Below are positions 7,589 to 17,500 of a stretch of 54,250 nucleotides of DNA, piece after piece. Each line of letters starts with the position of its first letter. The stretch's first letter is position 1. Source of the DNA: an uncultured Rhodospirillaceae bacterium (GTDB lineage Bacteria > Pseudomonadota > Alphaproteobacteria > Azospirillales > Azospirillaceae). The notes under the pieces are model-generated. The model was given only the letters and a program-made list of their open reading frames with translations, did not search any database and was not told where the DNA came from. Location of the stretch: contig CALBDS010000025.1 of the NCBI GenBank assembly GCA_937927415.1, forward strand, positions 1 through 54,250, given 5' to 3'. The position numbers and the translations under genes are program-made.

Positions 7589-8485
7589 TCACAGGTCGGG
7601 GGACAGGCGGGCGTCGATGCGCAGATACTCCATCACCCGCACATCCCGCCAGCCGGGATCCCGGTGACAGCCGCAGGCGCGGGCGCGGCGGCAGGCGGCC
7701 ACCGCTTCGGCGCGGCCGTCGCCGGTCAGCGGGTGCAGGTCGATGGGAACATGGGCCAGCACCGCCGCGGCCACGTCCGGCGGCGGAGACGGGCCGTCGG
7801 ATACCCACGCTTCCGCCTGGGCGAAAGCGTCGCGGGTCATCAGCGCGATCATGTAATCGCACGCCGACTGCAGCCCCGGCAGCAGCCGGCCGGGGCTGGA
7901 CGTGACCACCGGCAGCAGCGGGGCCAGCGACGGCACCAGCGTGTTGGCATAGACCGACGCTTTCCAATAGCGTTCCGCCGTGGTGCGGAAATGCGCCAGA
8001 TCGCGGACGTTCTCCAGCCCCGATTCGGCGATGGGAAGGATTTCGACCTTGGGCTTGGTCACCACCACCGTGTCGTTGGACACATCCATATAAAGGCCGC
8101 CGGCCTGGATGGCGTTCTGGAAATACTGCCCGCGCAGCACACCCCACACCGGCCGCACCACCCCGCCCTGAAGCACGAAATCACGCAGCGCCCGTTCCCC
8201 GTCGCTGGCCGGGGCGCGCAGGCGGTTGCGCAGCCGTGCCATCACGTCGGCGGTGATCTCCTGGCAACGGCCATAGGGATAGGCCTGCCCCGCCGCCGCC
8301 GGGGGCAGGCGGGGGGCCAGATCGGCGTCGGTCGCCGCGCGCAGGGCGTACAGGCAGCGTTCGATCGCCGGCACCGCCCCGGCCAGGATCCGGCGGGTCA
8401 GGTCGGCCTGACGCTCATCGACGGGCAGGATCTGTTGGGGCAGCGGGTCCATGATGTCCGCGCGCGGGGTGTCACGCATCGGCAT
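7589..8485 (-). CDS. Hypothetical protein translationally coupled to dnaE
   Basis: A 298-residue protein of unknown function. Its ATG at 8485 shares one base with the dnaE stop (TGATG), so the two are almost certainly co-translated and the longer open frame upstream is dnaE antisense noise. The sequence looks soluble and mostly helical in its first half, with a conserved-looking core (GGLYMDVSNDTVVV, KPKVEILPIAESG) and a small Cys/His cluster near the end (ACGCHRDPGW). No signal peptide or membrane segment is seen. Coupling to the replicative polymerase may be functional or incidental. Confidence 0.7.
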   Translation of the reverse strand: MPMRDTPRADIMDPLPQQILPVDERQADLTRRILAGAVPAIERCLYALRAATDADLAPRLPPAAAGQAYPYGRCQEITADVMARLRNRLRAPASDGERALRDFVLQGGVVRPVWGVLRGQYFQNAIQAGGLYMDVSNDTVVVTKPKVEILPIAESGLENVRDLAHFRTTAERYWKASVYANTLVPSLAPLLPVVTSSPGRLLPGLQSACDYMIALMTRDAFAQAEAWVSDGPSPPPDVAAAVLAHVPIDLHPLTGDGRAEAVAACRRARACGCHRDPGWRDVRVMEYLRIDARLSPDL

Positions 8486-11400
8486 CAGATATCCGCCACC
8501 TCCACCACGCCGGGCAGCGCCTTCAGCGCCGCGCGGCTTTGGGGGGTGATGGCGAAGGCGCCGGGAAGCTGGATCTCCACCTCCTGCAGCGGGTCGATCT
8601 CCACCAGCACGTGCAGCTTGCCGCGCCCGCGGCCCAGCCGGTCCAGCATCCCCTTCAGCGGTTCCAGCGGGCGGGCGTCGCGCACCACCACCCGCAGCCC
8701 GTCGGACACCGACGACACCGCCTCGTCCAGCGGCTTGACCTCCTGACAGGTCAGGCGGATGTCCTCGCCGTTCATCTGGGCGTCCACGGTCATCATCACC
8801 GGGCGCCCGGCCTCCAGCAGGTCGCGGTTGGACGACAGCACTTCGGAAAAGCACGTCACCTCGAACCCGCCCGAGGCGTCGGACAGCTCGACGAAGGCGA
8901 AGCGGTTGCCGGACTTGGCGGTCTTTTCCTTGCGGCTGACCACGATCCCGGCCATGCGGTAGCGGGTGGAGCCGCCCCGCGCCATCGCCTGGGCCAGATC
9001 GGCCGACCGCACCACCTTCATCCGCCCCAAGGGGCCGGAAAAGGCGTCCAGCGGATGGGCCGACAGGTAGAAGCCGATGGACTGGAATTCGTGTTTGAGC
9101 TTTTCCAGCGGTTCCCATTCCGGCACATCGGGCAGGGCGGGTTCGGTCAGCCCGCCGCCGGCCCCACCGCCGAACAGGTTGCCGATGCCGCTTTCCCGCT
9201 CCGCCGCTTCGGCGTGGGCGTAGCGCAGCAGGGTTTCCAGGGCCGCGTGCACCTGGGCGCGGTTGGGGTTCAGCCCGTCGAACGCCCCGGCGCAGGCCAG
9301 ATTTTCCAACTGCCGCTTGTTGATGGTCTTCAAATCCAGCCGGCGGGCGAAATCGAACAGACTCTTATAGGGGCCGTTCTTCCGCCGCTCCTCCACCACC
9401 GCCTTCATGGCCGGCAGCCCGACCCCCTTGACCGCGGCCAGCGCGTAGCGGATGGCCTTGTCCCCGCCGGGCAAGGTTTCCACGGCGAAGATGGCGTCGG
9501 ATCGGTTCACGTCGGGGGTCAGCAGCCGCACCTTCAGCCGCGACAACTCCTGACGGAAGACGTTCAGCTTGTCGGTGTTGCCGAGGTCGAGCGTCATCGA
9601 CGCCGCCATGAACTCCACCGGGTGGTTGGCCTTCACCCACGCCGTCTGATAGGCGACCAGCGCGTACGCCGCGGCGTGGGATTTGTTGAAACCGTAGCCG
9701 GCGAACTTCATCACCTGATCGAAGATCAGCGACGCCTGTTCCCCCGGCACCTGCCGGCCCTCCGCCCCCTTGACGAAGATGGCCCGCTGGGCGTCCATCT
9801 CCTCCTTGATCTTCTTGCCCATGGCGCGGCGCAGCAGGTCGGCACCGCCCAGCGTGTAGCCGGACAGCACCTGGGCGATCTGCATCACCTGTTCCTGGTA
9901 GATCATGATGCCGAAGGTTTCCTTGAGGATCCCTTCCAGCGAGGGGTGCATGTAATCGGCCGGCTCCTCCCCGTTCTTCACGCGGATGTATTTGGGGATG
10001 TTGTCCATCGGGCCGGGGCGGTACAGCGACACCAGCGCGATGATGTCCTCCAGCCGGTTGGGTTTCAGCCGGCGCAGCACGTCGCGCATGCCCGAACTTT
10101 CCAACTGGAACACGCCGGTCGATTCCGCCCGGCCAAGGATCTGATAGCTCTTCTCGTCGTCCAGCGGGATGGCCGTCAGATCGGGCTTGCCGGGGATCAG
10201 GTTGACCGCGGTCTGCAGCACGGTCAGCGTCTTCAGCCCCAGGAAGTCGAACTTCACCAGCCCCGCCTGTTCCACATATTTCATGTTGAACTGGGTGACC
10301 GGCATGTCCGACCGCGGGTCGCGGTAGAGCGGGACAAGCTGGTCCAGCGGCCGGTCGCCGATCACCACGCCCGCCGCGTGGGTGGAGGCGTGGCGGTACA
10401 GCCCTTCCAGCTTCATGGCGATGGAGATCAGGCGGGCGACCGTCTCGTCCTCGTCACGAGCCTGGCGCAGCAACTCCTCGCTGTCCAGCGCCTGCTGCAG
10501 GGTGACGGGGTTGGCCGGGTTGTTGGGCACCAGCTTGCAGATCCGATCCACCTGCCCATAGGGCATCTGGAGCACGCGCCCCACGTCGCGCAGCACGGCG
10601 CGGGCCTGCAGCTTACCGAAGGTGATGATCTGCGCCACCCGGTCGTAACCGTATTTGTCCTGGACGTAGCGGATCACCTCTTCGCGGCGGTCCTGGCAGA
10701 AGTCCACGTCGAAGTCGGGCATGGACACGCGCTCAGGATTCAGGAACCGCTCGAACAGCAGCCCGAAGCGCAGGGGATCGAGATCGGTGATGGTCAGCGC
10801 CCACGCCACCACCGACCCGGCCCCCGACCCGCGGCCCGGCCCCACCGGGATGTCGTGCGCCTTGGCCCATTTGATGAAGTCGGACACGATCAGGAAATAG
10901 CCGGGGAACTTCATCTTGACGATGACGTCCAGCTCGAATTCCAGCCGGTCGAAATAGGTCTTGCGCGTCTCCGCCCGCTGTTCCGGCGTCATGTCGGGGG
11001 TATAGACGGCCTTTTCCAGCCGCATCTCCAGCCCGGCGCGGGCCTGGGCGCGCAATTCATCGTCCTCCGTCCGCCCTTCATCGGTGGGGAAGGCGGGCAG
11101 GATCGGCTTGATGGGTTTCAGCAGGAACGAGCAGCGTTGGGCGATGACCAGCGTGTTGTCCACCGCCTCCGGCAGGTCGGCGAACAGGGCGCGCATCTCG
11201 TCGGCCGACTTGAAGCAATGGTCGGGCGTCAGGCGGCGGCGGTCGTCCTGGCTGATATAGGCGCCCTCGGCGATGCACAGCAGGGCGTCATGGGCCTCGT
11301 ACATGTCGGGGGTGGCGAAATAGCAGTCGTTGGTCGCCACCAGCGGCAGATCGTGGTCATAGGCCAGATCCACCAGCGCCGGTTCCACCACATCCTCGAT

Positions 11401-11970
11401 CGCCGCGAAGGCGCCGCCGTGGCGCTGGAGTTCGATGTAGAGCCGGTCGGGGAACAGGGTCTTGAGGCGCTGGAGCACCTCCACCGCCGCATCCTTCTGC
11501 CCCTCGGACAAAAGCCGCCCGACGCTGCCCTGCGGCCCGCCGGTCAGCGCGATCAGGCCGTCGGTGTGCCCCTCCAGCGCCGACAGCGGCACCTGCGGCC
11601 CCGACAAAGGGTCGGAGTCGAGAAAGGCCTTCGACACCAGCTTCATCAGGTTGGCGTAGCCGGCCGCCGACTGGCACAGCAGCACCAGCGGGTCGGGGCT
11701 GTTGGCGGCCTTGCCCGGCACCCCGCGGGATGCCGGGGCCGGGCCGGGGCGGGTGATGCCGAGAACGGTGCCGAGGATCGGCTGCACCCCCTCCCCCGCC
11801 GCGCCCAGCGCGAATTCCAGGGCGCCGAACAGGTTGCCGGTGTCGGTGATCGCCACCGCCGGCATCCCCTTCTTGACGCACAGCTTGACCAGTTCCTTGA
11901 CCTTGATCGCCCCCTCGGAGAGCGAATAGGCGGAATGGACGCGCAGATGGACGAAGGAGGCGTGCGGCAT
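8485..11970 (-). CDS. dnaE: DNA polymerase III subunit alpha
   Basis: The 1161-residue catalytic subunit of the replicative polymerase. An N-terminal PHP domain (HLRVHSAYSLSEGAIKV at the start, AITDTGNLFGALEF) precedes the palm, where PDFDVDF near residue 415 carries catalytic aspartates. Also visible are GPGRGSGAGSVVAW, YRPGPMDNIPKYI and GYGFNKSHAAAYALVAY, all typical of DnaE. The C-terminus holds an OB-fold region (RYRMAGIVVSRKEKTAKSGN). Length matches DnaE1 and not DnaE2 or PolC. The gene stands alone except for the coupled gene downstream. Confidence 0.97.
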   Translation of the reverse strand: MPHASFVHLRVHSAYSLSEGAIKVKELVKLCVKKGMPAVAITDTGNLFGALEFALGAAGEGVQPILGTVLGITRPGPAPASRGVPGKAANSPDPLVLLCQSAAGYANLMKLVSKAFLDSDPLSGPQVPLSALEGHTDGLIALTGGPQGSVGRLLSEGQKDAAVEVLQRLKTLFPDRLYIELQRHGGAFAAIEDVVEPALVDLAYDHDLPLVATNDCYFATPDMYEAHDALLCIAEGAYISQDDRRRLTPDHCFKSADEMRALFADLPEAVDNTLVIAQRCSFLLKPIKPILPAFPTDEGRTEDDELRAQARAGLEMRLEKAVYTPDMTPEQRAETRKTYFDRLEFELDVIVKMKFPGYFLIVSDFIKWAKAHDIPVGPGRGSGAGSVVAWALTITDLDPLRFGLLFERFLNPERVSMPDFDVDFCQDRREEVIRYVQDKYGYDRVAQIITFGKLQARAVLRDVGRVLQMPYGQVDRICKLVPNNPANPVTLQQALDSEELLRQARDEDETVARLISIAMKLEGLYRHASTHAAGVVIGDRPLDQLVPLYRDPRSDMPVTQFNMKYVEQAGLVKFDFLGLKTLTVLQTAVNLIPGKPDLTAIPLDDEKSYQILGRAESTGVFQLESSGMRDVLRRLKPNRLEDIIALVSLYRPGPMDNIPKYIRVKNGEEPADYMHPSLEGILKETFGIMIYQEQVMQIAQVLSGYTLGGADLLRRAMGKKIKEEMDAQRAIFVKGAEGRQVPGEQASLIFDQVMKFAGYGFNKSHAAAYALVAYQTAWVKANHPVEFMAASMTLDLGNTDKLNVFRQELSRLKVRLLTPDVNRSDAIFAVETLPGGDKAIRYALAAVKGVGLPAMKAVVEERRKNGPYKSLFDFARRLDLKTINKRQLENLACAGAFDGLNPNRAQVHAALETLLRYAHAEAAERESGIGNLFGGGAGGGLTEPALPDVPEWEPLEKLKHEFQSIGFYLSAHPLDAFSGPLGRMKVVRSADLAQAMARGGSTRYRMAGIVVSRKEKTAKSGNRFAFVELSDASGGFEVTCFSEVLSSNRDLLEAGRPVMMTVDAQMNGEDIRLTCQEVKPLDEAVSSVSDGLRVVVRDARPLEPLKGMLDRLGRGRGKLHVLVEIDPLQEVEIQLPGAFAITPQSRAALKALPGVVEVADI

Positions 11971-12101
11971 GGCGGCCCTCTGGGAATGCGGCCCCTAGAG
12001 GTGGACCAGAACGCCCGCCGGAATCAAGCCGTGCCGCAACATCCCAGGGCTACAAAGTCAGACCGACAGCCGCCCCTCGCCCCACCGGGGAGAGGGGAAT
12101 C

Positions 12102-12377
12102 TCACCGCGCCCCGTGGCCGTGGTGAAGGGCGGCTTCCTCCCGCCGGTCGCGGGCTTCCCTGGCGCGCCAGAAGCGCAGACGCAGACGGGGGGCGAGGAA
12201 CCAGGCGATGGGGGCGGCGAGGATCAGGCTCAGCGCCACCACAACCGGCATCAACTGGATGGCCCATTGCGACAGGGCGGGCACGCCCAGAACCAGAATG
12301 GCGCCGATGCCGAAGATCACGGCGTTGGTCATGCCGTAGATCAGAACCGCCAGACGGAAACGGGTGGATACGGGCAT
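12102..12377 (-). CDS. Small two-helix membrane protein
   Basis: A 91-residue protein with two hydrophobic segments (VLIYGMTNAVIFGIGAILVL and LMPVVVALSLILAAPIAWFL) and a basic, His-rich tail. A GGGGGAG ribosome site sits at good spacing before the ATG at 12377, preferred over an upstream start. Function unknown; it is likely an inner-membrane protein with a cytoplasmic tail. It lies between dnaE and a chemoreceptor gene without clear operon structure. Confidence 0.6.
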   Translation of the reverse strand: MPVSTRFRLAVLIYGMTNAVIFGIGAILVLGVPALSQWAIQLMPVVVALSLILAAPIAWFLAPRLRLRFWRAREARDRREEAALHHGHGAR

Positions 12378-12469
12378 GGGAACTCCCCCTTGGGCTGGTC
12401 GAACGGATCTCTTTCCATTCAACCGGCCGGCGGGGGGAGCGTTCCCGCGGGTGATACCCCCCGGGCGGG

Positions 12470-14149
12470 TTACGCCGTCCGCACCTCGCGGATGTAGCGT
12501 TCCACCTCGGCGCGCAGGGTGTCGGCCTGCTGGGTCAGGGTGGCGGCGGTGCTCAGGGCTTCGCCGGCCACACCGCTGGTCTGGCGGGCGGCGTCGCGCA
12601 CGCTCTCAATGTTGACGGCCACCTGCTTCGCCCCGGTCGCGGCCTCGGCCACGTTGCGGGCGATGCCGAGGGTGGCGTCGTTCTGCTGTTCCACCGCCGC
12701 GGCGATGGAACGGGTCACGTCGCCCATCTGGGCGATGGTGGTGGCGATGCGTTCGATGGCCTGCACCGAATCGCCGGTGACCGCCTGCATCTGCTGCACC
12801 TGGGCCTGGATTTCCTCGGTGGCCTTGGCGGTCTGGTTGGCCAGATTCTTCACCTCCGACGCCACCACGGCAAAGCCCTTGCCGGCTTCCCCGGCGCGGG
12901 CCGCCTCGATGGTGGCATTCAGCGCCAGAAGGTTGGTCTGGCTGGCGATGGAGTTGATGAGCACCACCACCTCCCCGATCTTCTGGGCGGCGTCGGACAG
13001 GCCGGCGACGGTGGTGGTGGTGGTGGCGGCTTCCCGTTCGGCCTGTTCGGTGATGCGGCTCGATTCCTCGATCTGGCGGTTGATCTCGCCGACCGAGGCG
13101 TGCAACTCCTCCGCCGCGGTGGCGACCATCTGCACGTTGGCGGACGCCTGATGGGCCGCCGCCCCCACCGCCGCCGAACGGTCGGTGGTGGTGTCGGCGG
13201 TGCGCGACAGGGTTTGCGCGCTGCTCTGCACCGCCCCGGCCGCACGGCCCAGCACCCCCACCACCTCGCCCATGCGCCGGTCGAAGGCTTCCGACAGGTT
13301 GGCGATGGTGGTGTGGCGCTGCTCTTCGGCCAGGACGCGGGCGTGCTCCTCCTCCGCCCGGCGGCGGTCGGCGGCGAACACGTCGCTGAAGGTGCGCAGC
13401 GCGCGGGCCATGGCGCCGATCTCGTCGCGGCACTCGGTGAAGGGCACCGGCACGTCCGCCGCCCCTTGCGCGATGGCGGTGGTGGTGGTGGTGATCTGTT
13501 TCAGGGTGCCGACGATGCCGCGGGCCACCGCCACCGCCATCACCAGGGCGGCGGCGGCAATGGCCGCGGTGATTCCCACCAGCCGCCAGACACCGGCGTA
13601 GAAATCCTTTTCCGCGTCGGTCAGGAACATGCCGGTGCCGACCACCAGCCCCCAGGGGCGATAGACGGCGACGGCGGAAATCTTCTGTTCCGGGGCGGCG
13701 TCGGCGGACGGCTTCCACCAGTAATCATAGGCGGTGCTGTCGCGGGTCTTCAGCACCTCGATCATATCGACGAAGATCGGGGCGCCGCGGGCGTCGCGCA
13801 CATCCTTCAGCGCCTTGCCCTCCAGCGACGGGTGCATCAGCATGATGCCGTCCATGCTGTTGATCCAGATGTACTGAACCTTGTCGTAGCGCAGCCCCTT
13901 GAGGGCGGTGAAGGCTTCCCGCCTGGCCGCATCCTCGCTCATCTCGCCGCGCAGGGCGCGGTCGTGAAAGCCCTTGATGATGGACAGGGAGGCGTTGACC
14001 ATTTCCCGCGCCTGCTTGCGGTGCTGCGCGACGATGGTGTCGCGCTGGTCCACCATCACGAAGCCGGCCACCACCACCATGCCCAACAGCAGCACCGCGA
14101 CCACGCCGTACAGCCGGTGCGCGATGCTCAAATTCTTCAGTGCCGCCAT
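12470..14149 (-). CDS. Methyl-accepting chemotaxis protein with a Cache sensor
   Basis: A 559-residue transmembrane chemoreceptor. TM1 is at residues ~12-30, then comes a periplasmic single-Cache domain (YIWINSMDGIMLMHPSLEGK, AVYRPWGLVVGTGMFL), TM2, HAMP, and the MA signalling domain with the conserved hairpin tip (INSIASQTNLLALNATIEAA RAGEAGKGFAVVASEVKNLA). The ATG at 14149 is chosen because TM1 follows at the right distance; a GTG 60 bases upstream is possible. Small organic acids are common ligands of this sensor class, but the ligand here is unknown. Unlike the other two receptors in the window it has no PilZ domain. Confidence 0.92.
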   Translation of the reverse strand: MAALKNLSIAHRLYGVVAVLLLGMVVVAGFVMVDQRDTIVAQHRKQAREMVNASLSIIKGFHDRALRGEMSEDAARREAFTALKGLRYDKVQYIWINSMDGIMLMHPSLEGKALKDVRDARGAPIFVDMIEVLKTRDSTAYDYWWKPSADAAPEQKISAVAVYRPWGLVVGTGMFLTDAEKDFYAGVWRLVGITAAIAAAALVMAVAVARGIVGTLKQITTTTTAIAQGAADVPVPFTECRDEIGAMARALRTFSDVFAADRRRAEEEHARVLAEEQRHTTIANLSEAFDRRMGEVVGVLGRAAGAVQSSAQTLSRTADTTTDRSAAVGAAAHQASANVQMVATAAEELHASVGEINRQIEESSRITEQAEREAATTTTTVAGLSDAAQKIGEVVVLINSIASQTNLLALNATIEAARAGEAGKGFAVVASEVKNLANQTAKATEEIQAQVQQMQAVTGDSVQAIERIATTIAQMGDVTRSIAAAVEQQNDATLGIARNVAEAATGAKQVAVNIESVRDAARQTSGVAGEALSTAATLTQQADTLRAEVERYIREVRTA

Positions 14150-14393
14150 TTTGTGCCCGCATTTCCCCAACCGGGACCGCCCCGGCCCATACGGGGGCGC
14201 ATGATGCACCGCACCACGGGCAGGTCAATGCAGAAACCGCGACAATCCGGACATAAATGGTAACGAGATATTAATTATAGGGGTAAAAACGATAATGATA
14301 AGTCAAAGCCTGCACACATATTGCGTCCGTGACGGAAGAGAGACGGATTTCTTTCAATTTTGCGCGGTAATTTGTTTAGTGGTCAAAGTATAG

Positions 14394-14422
14394 CCGACAT
14401 GCGGCATATTGCCGCATGTCGG
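14394..14422. terminator. 13-bp perfect hairpin at the end of the DUF3422 gene
   Basis: CCGACATGCGGCA and its exact complement flank a TAT loop, 22 bases past the stop of the DUF3422 gene on the minus strand. No T-run follows on either strand, so it may be a Rho-assisted or processing hairpin, or an operator for the divergent chemoreceptor promoter. The rest of 14150-14393 is AT-rich and noncoding. Confidence 0.5.
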
Positions 14423-14444
14423 ATTTGCCGCGGGCCGGGCGGCC

Positions 14445-15779
14445 TCAGTGGTCGCTGGCCAGAACCTTGCGGATCCGCCGCACCCCGTTCCACACGAACA
14501 GCAGCACCACCGGGATCATCAGCCCGATGATGAGGTCGGGATCGACCTTCAGCCCGAAGCCCTTCATGGATTTGGCGGCATAGCCGACGATGCCGATCAG
14601 GTAATAGCTGATGGCGACCACCGACAGCCCCTCCACCGTTTCCTGCAGGCGCAACTGCACCTCAGCCCGGTGGTCCATGGATTTCAGAAGCTGGGCGTTC
14701 TGCCCCTCCACCGCGATTTCCACGCGGGTGCGCAGCAGGTTGGACGCGCGGGCCAGACGCTGGGACAGCGCCTCCACCCGCGCCTGCACCGCGTCGCAGG
14801 TGCGCGATGCGGGGGTGAGCCGGCGCTCCATGAACTCACCCACCGTCTGCAGCCCCTCGATGCGCACGCTGCGCAGCTCGCCGATGCGGCGTTCGACGAT
14901 GCCGAAATAGGCCCGCGCCGCCCCGAAGCGGTAGGAGGTTTCGGCGGCGATCTGTTCGGTCTGGGCCGACAGGCGGGTCAGCCGGTCCAGCACCTCGCGT
15001 TCATCCTCCAGCCCCTGCAGGTCGGTGGTGTGGGCGGTCAGGGCGGCCAGTTCGGTTTCGATGGCGCCGATGCGCGGCAGCACCTGCCGCGTCACCGGCA
15101 GGGCCAGCAGCGCCATGACGCGGTAGATCTCGATCTCCATCAGCCGCTGGACATAGCGCCCGGCCTGCCAGGGACTCATGGAATGGTTCTGGATCAGGAT
15201 GCGGCTGAACCCGTCGCCGTGGATGCGGAAATCGGTCCAGGCGGTGGCCGTCCCGCCGGCCACCTTGTTCCCGGCATAGGAATCGGACCCGAACACCGCC
15301 GCCAGTTGCCCGGCGTCGGGTTCCGCCAGACAGGATTCCCGCAGCACCACATGCACGCCGACCATCATCTGGCCCGGCAACCCCTCCAGCCAGTCGGGCG
15401 GCAGGGCGTCCAGCGCCGGTTCGGCGAACATCTCCTCGGAACGGCCGGGGCGGAAGATGGTGTAGGTGGAGAATTCGGTGTGCCGCTCCCACTTCAGGCG
15501 GAAACTGCCGAAGGAGCCGCTGTAATGGGTGGCGGTGCGTGACGGCTTGGGCGCGCCGGCCCATTGGCACAGCCGTTCCAGATGCGCCCGCTCCTCGTCC
15601 GCCGCCCCTTCGCCCGACAGCATGGCCAGCACGCTGGCGCGGATGGGGGCGTCCAGATATTCCGACGGGCGGGCGTGCACCTCGTTGGTCAGCGCCACGC
15701 GCAGGGGGTGATCCTTCAGCGGGCGGTCGGCCAGCCCCGAAATGGGGGTGGCCGGGGATTCGTCGGTCACAGCAATCAT
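14445..15779 (-). CDS. DUF3422 family membrane-anchored protein
   Basis: A 444-residue protein of the DUF3422 family. The N-terminal part carries HPLRVALTNEVHARPSEYL and THYSGSFGSFRLKWERHTEF, typical of the family. A long charged helical region in the middle (residues ~230-370) probably forms coiled coil, and two C-terminal hydrophobic segments (VVAISYYLIGIVGYAA, LIIGLMIPVVLLFVW) anchor it in the inner membrane. The ATG at 15779 is preferred over upstream codons because the family begins near this point. Its biochemical role is not established. Confidence 0.85.
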   Translation of the reverse strand: MIAVTDESPATPISGLADRPLKDHPLRVALTNEVHARPSEYLDAPIRASVLAMLSGEGAADEERAHLERLCQWAGAPKPSRTATHYSGSFGSFRLKWERHTEFSTYTIFRPGRSEEMFAEPALDALPPDWLEGLPGQMMVGVHVVLRESCLAEPDAGQLAAVFGSDSYAGNKVAGGTATAWTDFRIHGDGFSRILIQNHSMSPWQAGRYVQRLMEIEIYRVMALLALPVTRQVLPRIGAIETELAALTAHTTDLQGLEDEREVLDRLTRLSAQTEQIAAETSYRFGAARAYFGIVERRIGELRSVRIEGLQTVGEFMERRLTPASRTCDAVQARVEALSQRLARASNLLRTRVEIAVEGQNAQLLKSMDHRAEVQLRLQETVEGLSVVAISYYLIGIVGYAAKSMKGFGLKVDPDLIIGLMIPVVLLFVWNGVRRIRKVLASDH

Positions 15780-15991
15780 GGACGGTCGCTCAAGCCGAAA
15801 GGATGAAACGGGGTGATTCGCACGGTCCGGCACACCGGCGGCCTTGCCGGACCGGCCCGCCGTTGCCACACTAAGCACAGCACACATAAACCACATCCCG
15901 GCGCCGGGCGCGAGATGCCGCAGCGCGGGATCGTCTCGTTCTTTCGTCCGGGACGGCCGCTGGCCGCCCGGACCCGATTCCCGGAGTGTCC

Positions 15992-17425
15992 ATGAGCGCG
16001 CTTGCCGTCACCGATGATCTGTTTTTCAACCGCGCCGGGCTGGACCGCGCCCGCGTGGAGGGCATCGTCGCCGAGGCGCTCGGCGCCGCCGACGATGGCG
16101 AACTCTATCTGGAATACGCCCAGTCGGAGAGCCTGGGCTGGGACGACGGGAAGCTGAAGTCGGCCAGCTTCGACACCACCCAGGGCTTCGGCCTGCGCGC
16201 CATCGCCGGCGAGGCGACGGGCTACGCCCACGCCTCCACCCTGTCGGAAGACGCCATCCGCCGCGCCTCCTCCACCGTGCGGGCGGTCAGCGCCGGCCAT
16301 TCCGGCACGGTGGCCGAGGCGCCGCAGGGCACCAACCGCGCCCTCTACACCCCCGACAACCCCCTGGCCCTGGTACCGTTCGAGGAGAAGGTCCAGCTTC
16401 TGGCCGCCATCGATGCCTACGCCCGCGGCAAGGACCCCCGCGTGCGGCAGGTGAGCTGCTCCATCAGCGGCGAATGGCAGGCGGTGCAGATCCTGCGCGG
16501 CGACGGGGTGCGGGTGGCCGACCTGCGCCCGCTGGTGCGGCTCAGCGTGTCGGTGGTGGTGGCCGACGGCGACCGCATGGAAACCGGCGCCCACGGCGGC
16601 GGCGGCCGCGTCGCCTATGGTCAGTACATGCAGGAATCCACCTGGCGCTCCTTCGTGGACGAAGCGTTGCGGCAGGCGCTGGTGAACCTCGACTCGATCC
16701 CGGCCCCGGCGGGGGAAATGACCGTGGTGCTCGGCCCCGGCTGGCCCGGCATCCTGCTGCACGAAGCCATCGGCCATGGGCTGGAGGGCGATTTCAACCG
16801 CAAGAAGACCTCGGCCTTCGCCGGGCTGCTGGGGCAGCGCATCGCGGCACCGGGCGTCACCGTGGTGGACGACGGCACCATCGAAAACGCCCGCGGCTCC
16901 ATCAGCGTGGATGACGAGGGCACGCCGTCCCAGTGCACCACCCTGATCGAAGACGGGGTGCTGGTGGGCTTCATGCAGGACCGCATGAACGCCCGGCTGA
17001 TGGGCGCGCGCCCCACCGGCAACGGCCGGCGGCAGAGCTTCGCCTATCACCCGCTGCCGCGCATGACCAACACGGTGATGCGCAACGGCCCGCATTCGCC
17101 CGAAGAGATCATCGCCTCGGTCAAGAACGGCATTTATGCCAAGAACTTCGGCGGCGGTCAGGTGGACATCACCTCCGGCAAGTTCGTGTTCTCGGCGTCG
17201 GAAGCCTATCTGATCGAGAACGGCAAGATCGGTGCATCGCTGAAGGGCGCGACCCTGATCGGCAACGGGCCGGATTCGCTGACCCGCGTGCGCATGGTCG
17301 GCAATGATTCGCAGCTGGACCCCGGCGTCGGCACCTGCGGCAAGGATGGTCAGGGCGTGCCGGTCGGCGTGGGACAGCCGACGCTGCTGCTGGACGGGCT
17401 GACCATCGGCGGGACGGCGGCGTAA
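15992..17425 (+). CDS. tldD: Metalloprotease TldD
   Basis: A 477-residue TldD, which with TldE/PmbA forms a zinc protease that trims peptides such as microcins and PQQ-type precursors. The metal-binding helix HEAIGHGLEGD starts at residue ~257, and the glycine-rich end of the domain is present (NFGGGQVDITSGKFVFSASEAYLI). The ATG at 15992 has a GGAG five bases upstream and is preferred to a GTG two codons earlier. No pmbA/tldE is in the window. It is divergent from the DUF3422 gene. Confidence 0.95.
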   Translation: MSALAVTDDLFFNRAGLDRARVEGIVAEALGAADDGELYLEYAQSESLGWDDGKLKSASFDTTQGFGLRAIAGEATGYAHASTLSEDAIRRASSTVRAVSAGHSGTVAEAPQGTNRALYTPDNPLALVPFEEKVQLLAAIDAYARGKDPRVRQVSCSISGEWQAVQILRGDGVRVADLRPLVRLSVSVVVADGDRMETGAHGGGGRVAYGQYMQESTWRSFVDEALRQALVNLDSIPAPAGEMTVVLGPGWPGILLHEAIGHGLEGDFNRKKTSAFAGLLGQRIAAPGVTVVDDGTIENARGSISVDDEGTPSQCTTLIEDGVLVGFMQDRMNARLMGARPTGNGRRQSFAYHPLPRMTNTVMRNGPHSPEEIIASVKNGIYAKNFGGGQVDITSGKFVFSASEAYLIENGKIGASLKGATLIGNGPDSLTRVRMVGNDSQLDPGVGTCGKDGQGVPVGVGQPTLLLDGLTIGGTAA

Positions 17426-17439
17426 TCAGGGGGTGGGTT

Positions 17440-17491
17440 GTCGAGGGGGGCTTCCCCTCGACGCTCCCCGGCAGGGGCAGAATGCCCCTGC
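17440..17491. terminator. Tandem hairpins between convergent genes
   Basis: Two GC-rich hairpins follow each other: GTCGAGGGG/CCCCTCGAC at 17440-17462 and GCAGGGGC/GCCCCTGC at 17471-17491. They sit between the stops of tldD and the hemerythrin gene and probably end transcription from both sides. A closely similar pair occurs at 33526-33576, also between convergent genes, so this is a repeated module of the genome. Confidence 0.6.
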
Positions 17492-17500
17492 ACCCCCGGT

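Noticed and set aside
8539..12126. A 1195-codon plus-strand open frame opposite dnaE
   Set aside because: It mirrors the dnaE codons in GC-rich DNA, is very rich in His, Gln, Arg and Gly, and has no family motif. The same holds for the long frames opposite both PilZ receptors (19337-21787, 47584-49725), aspS and the helicase gene.
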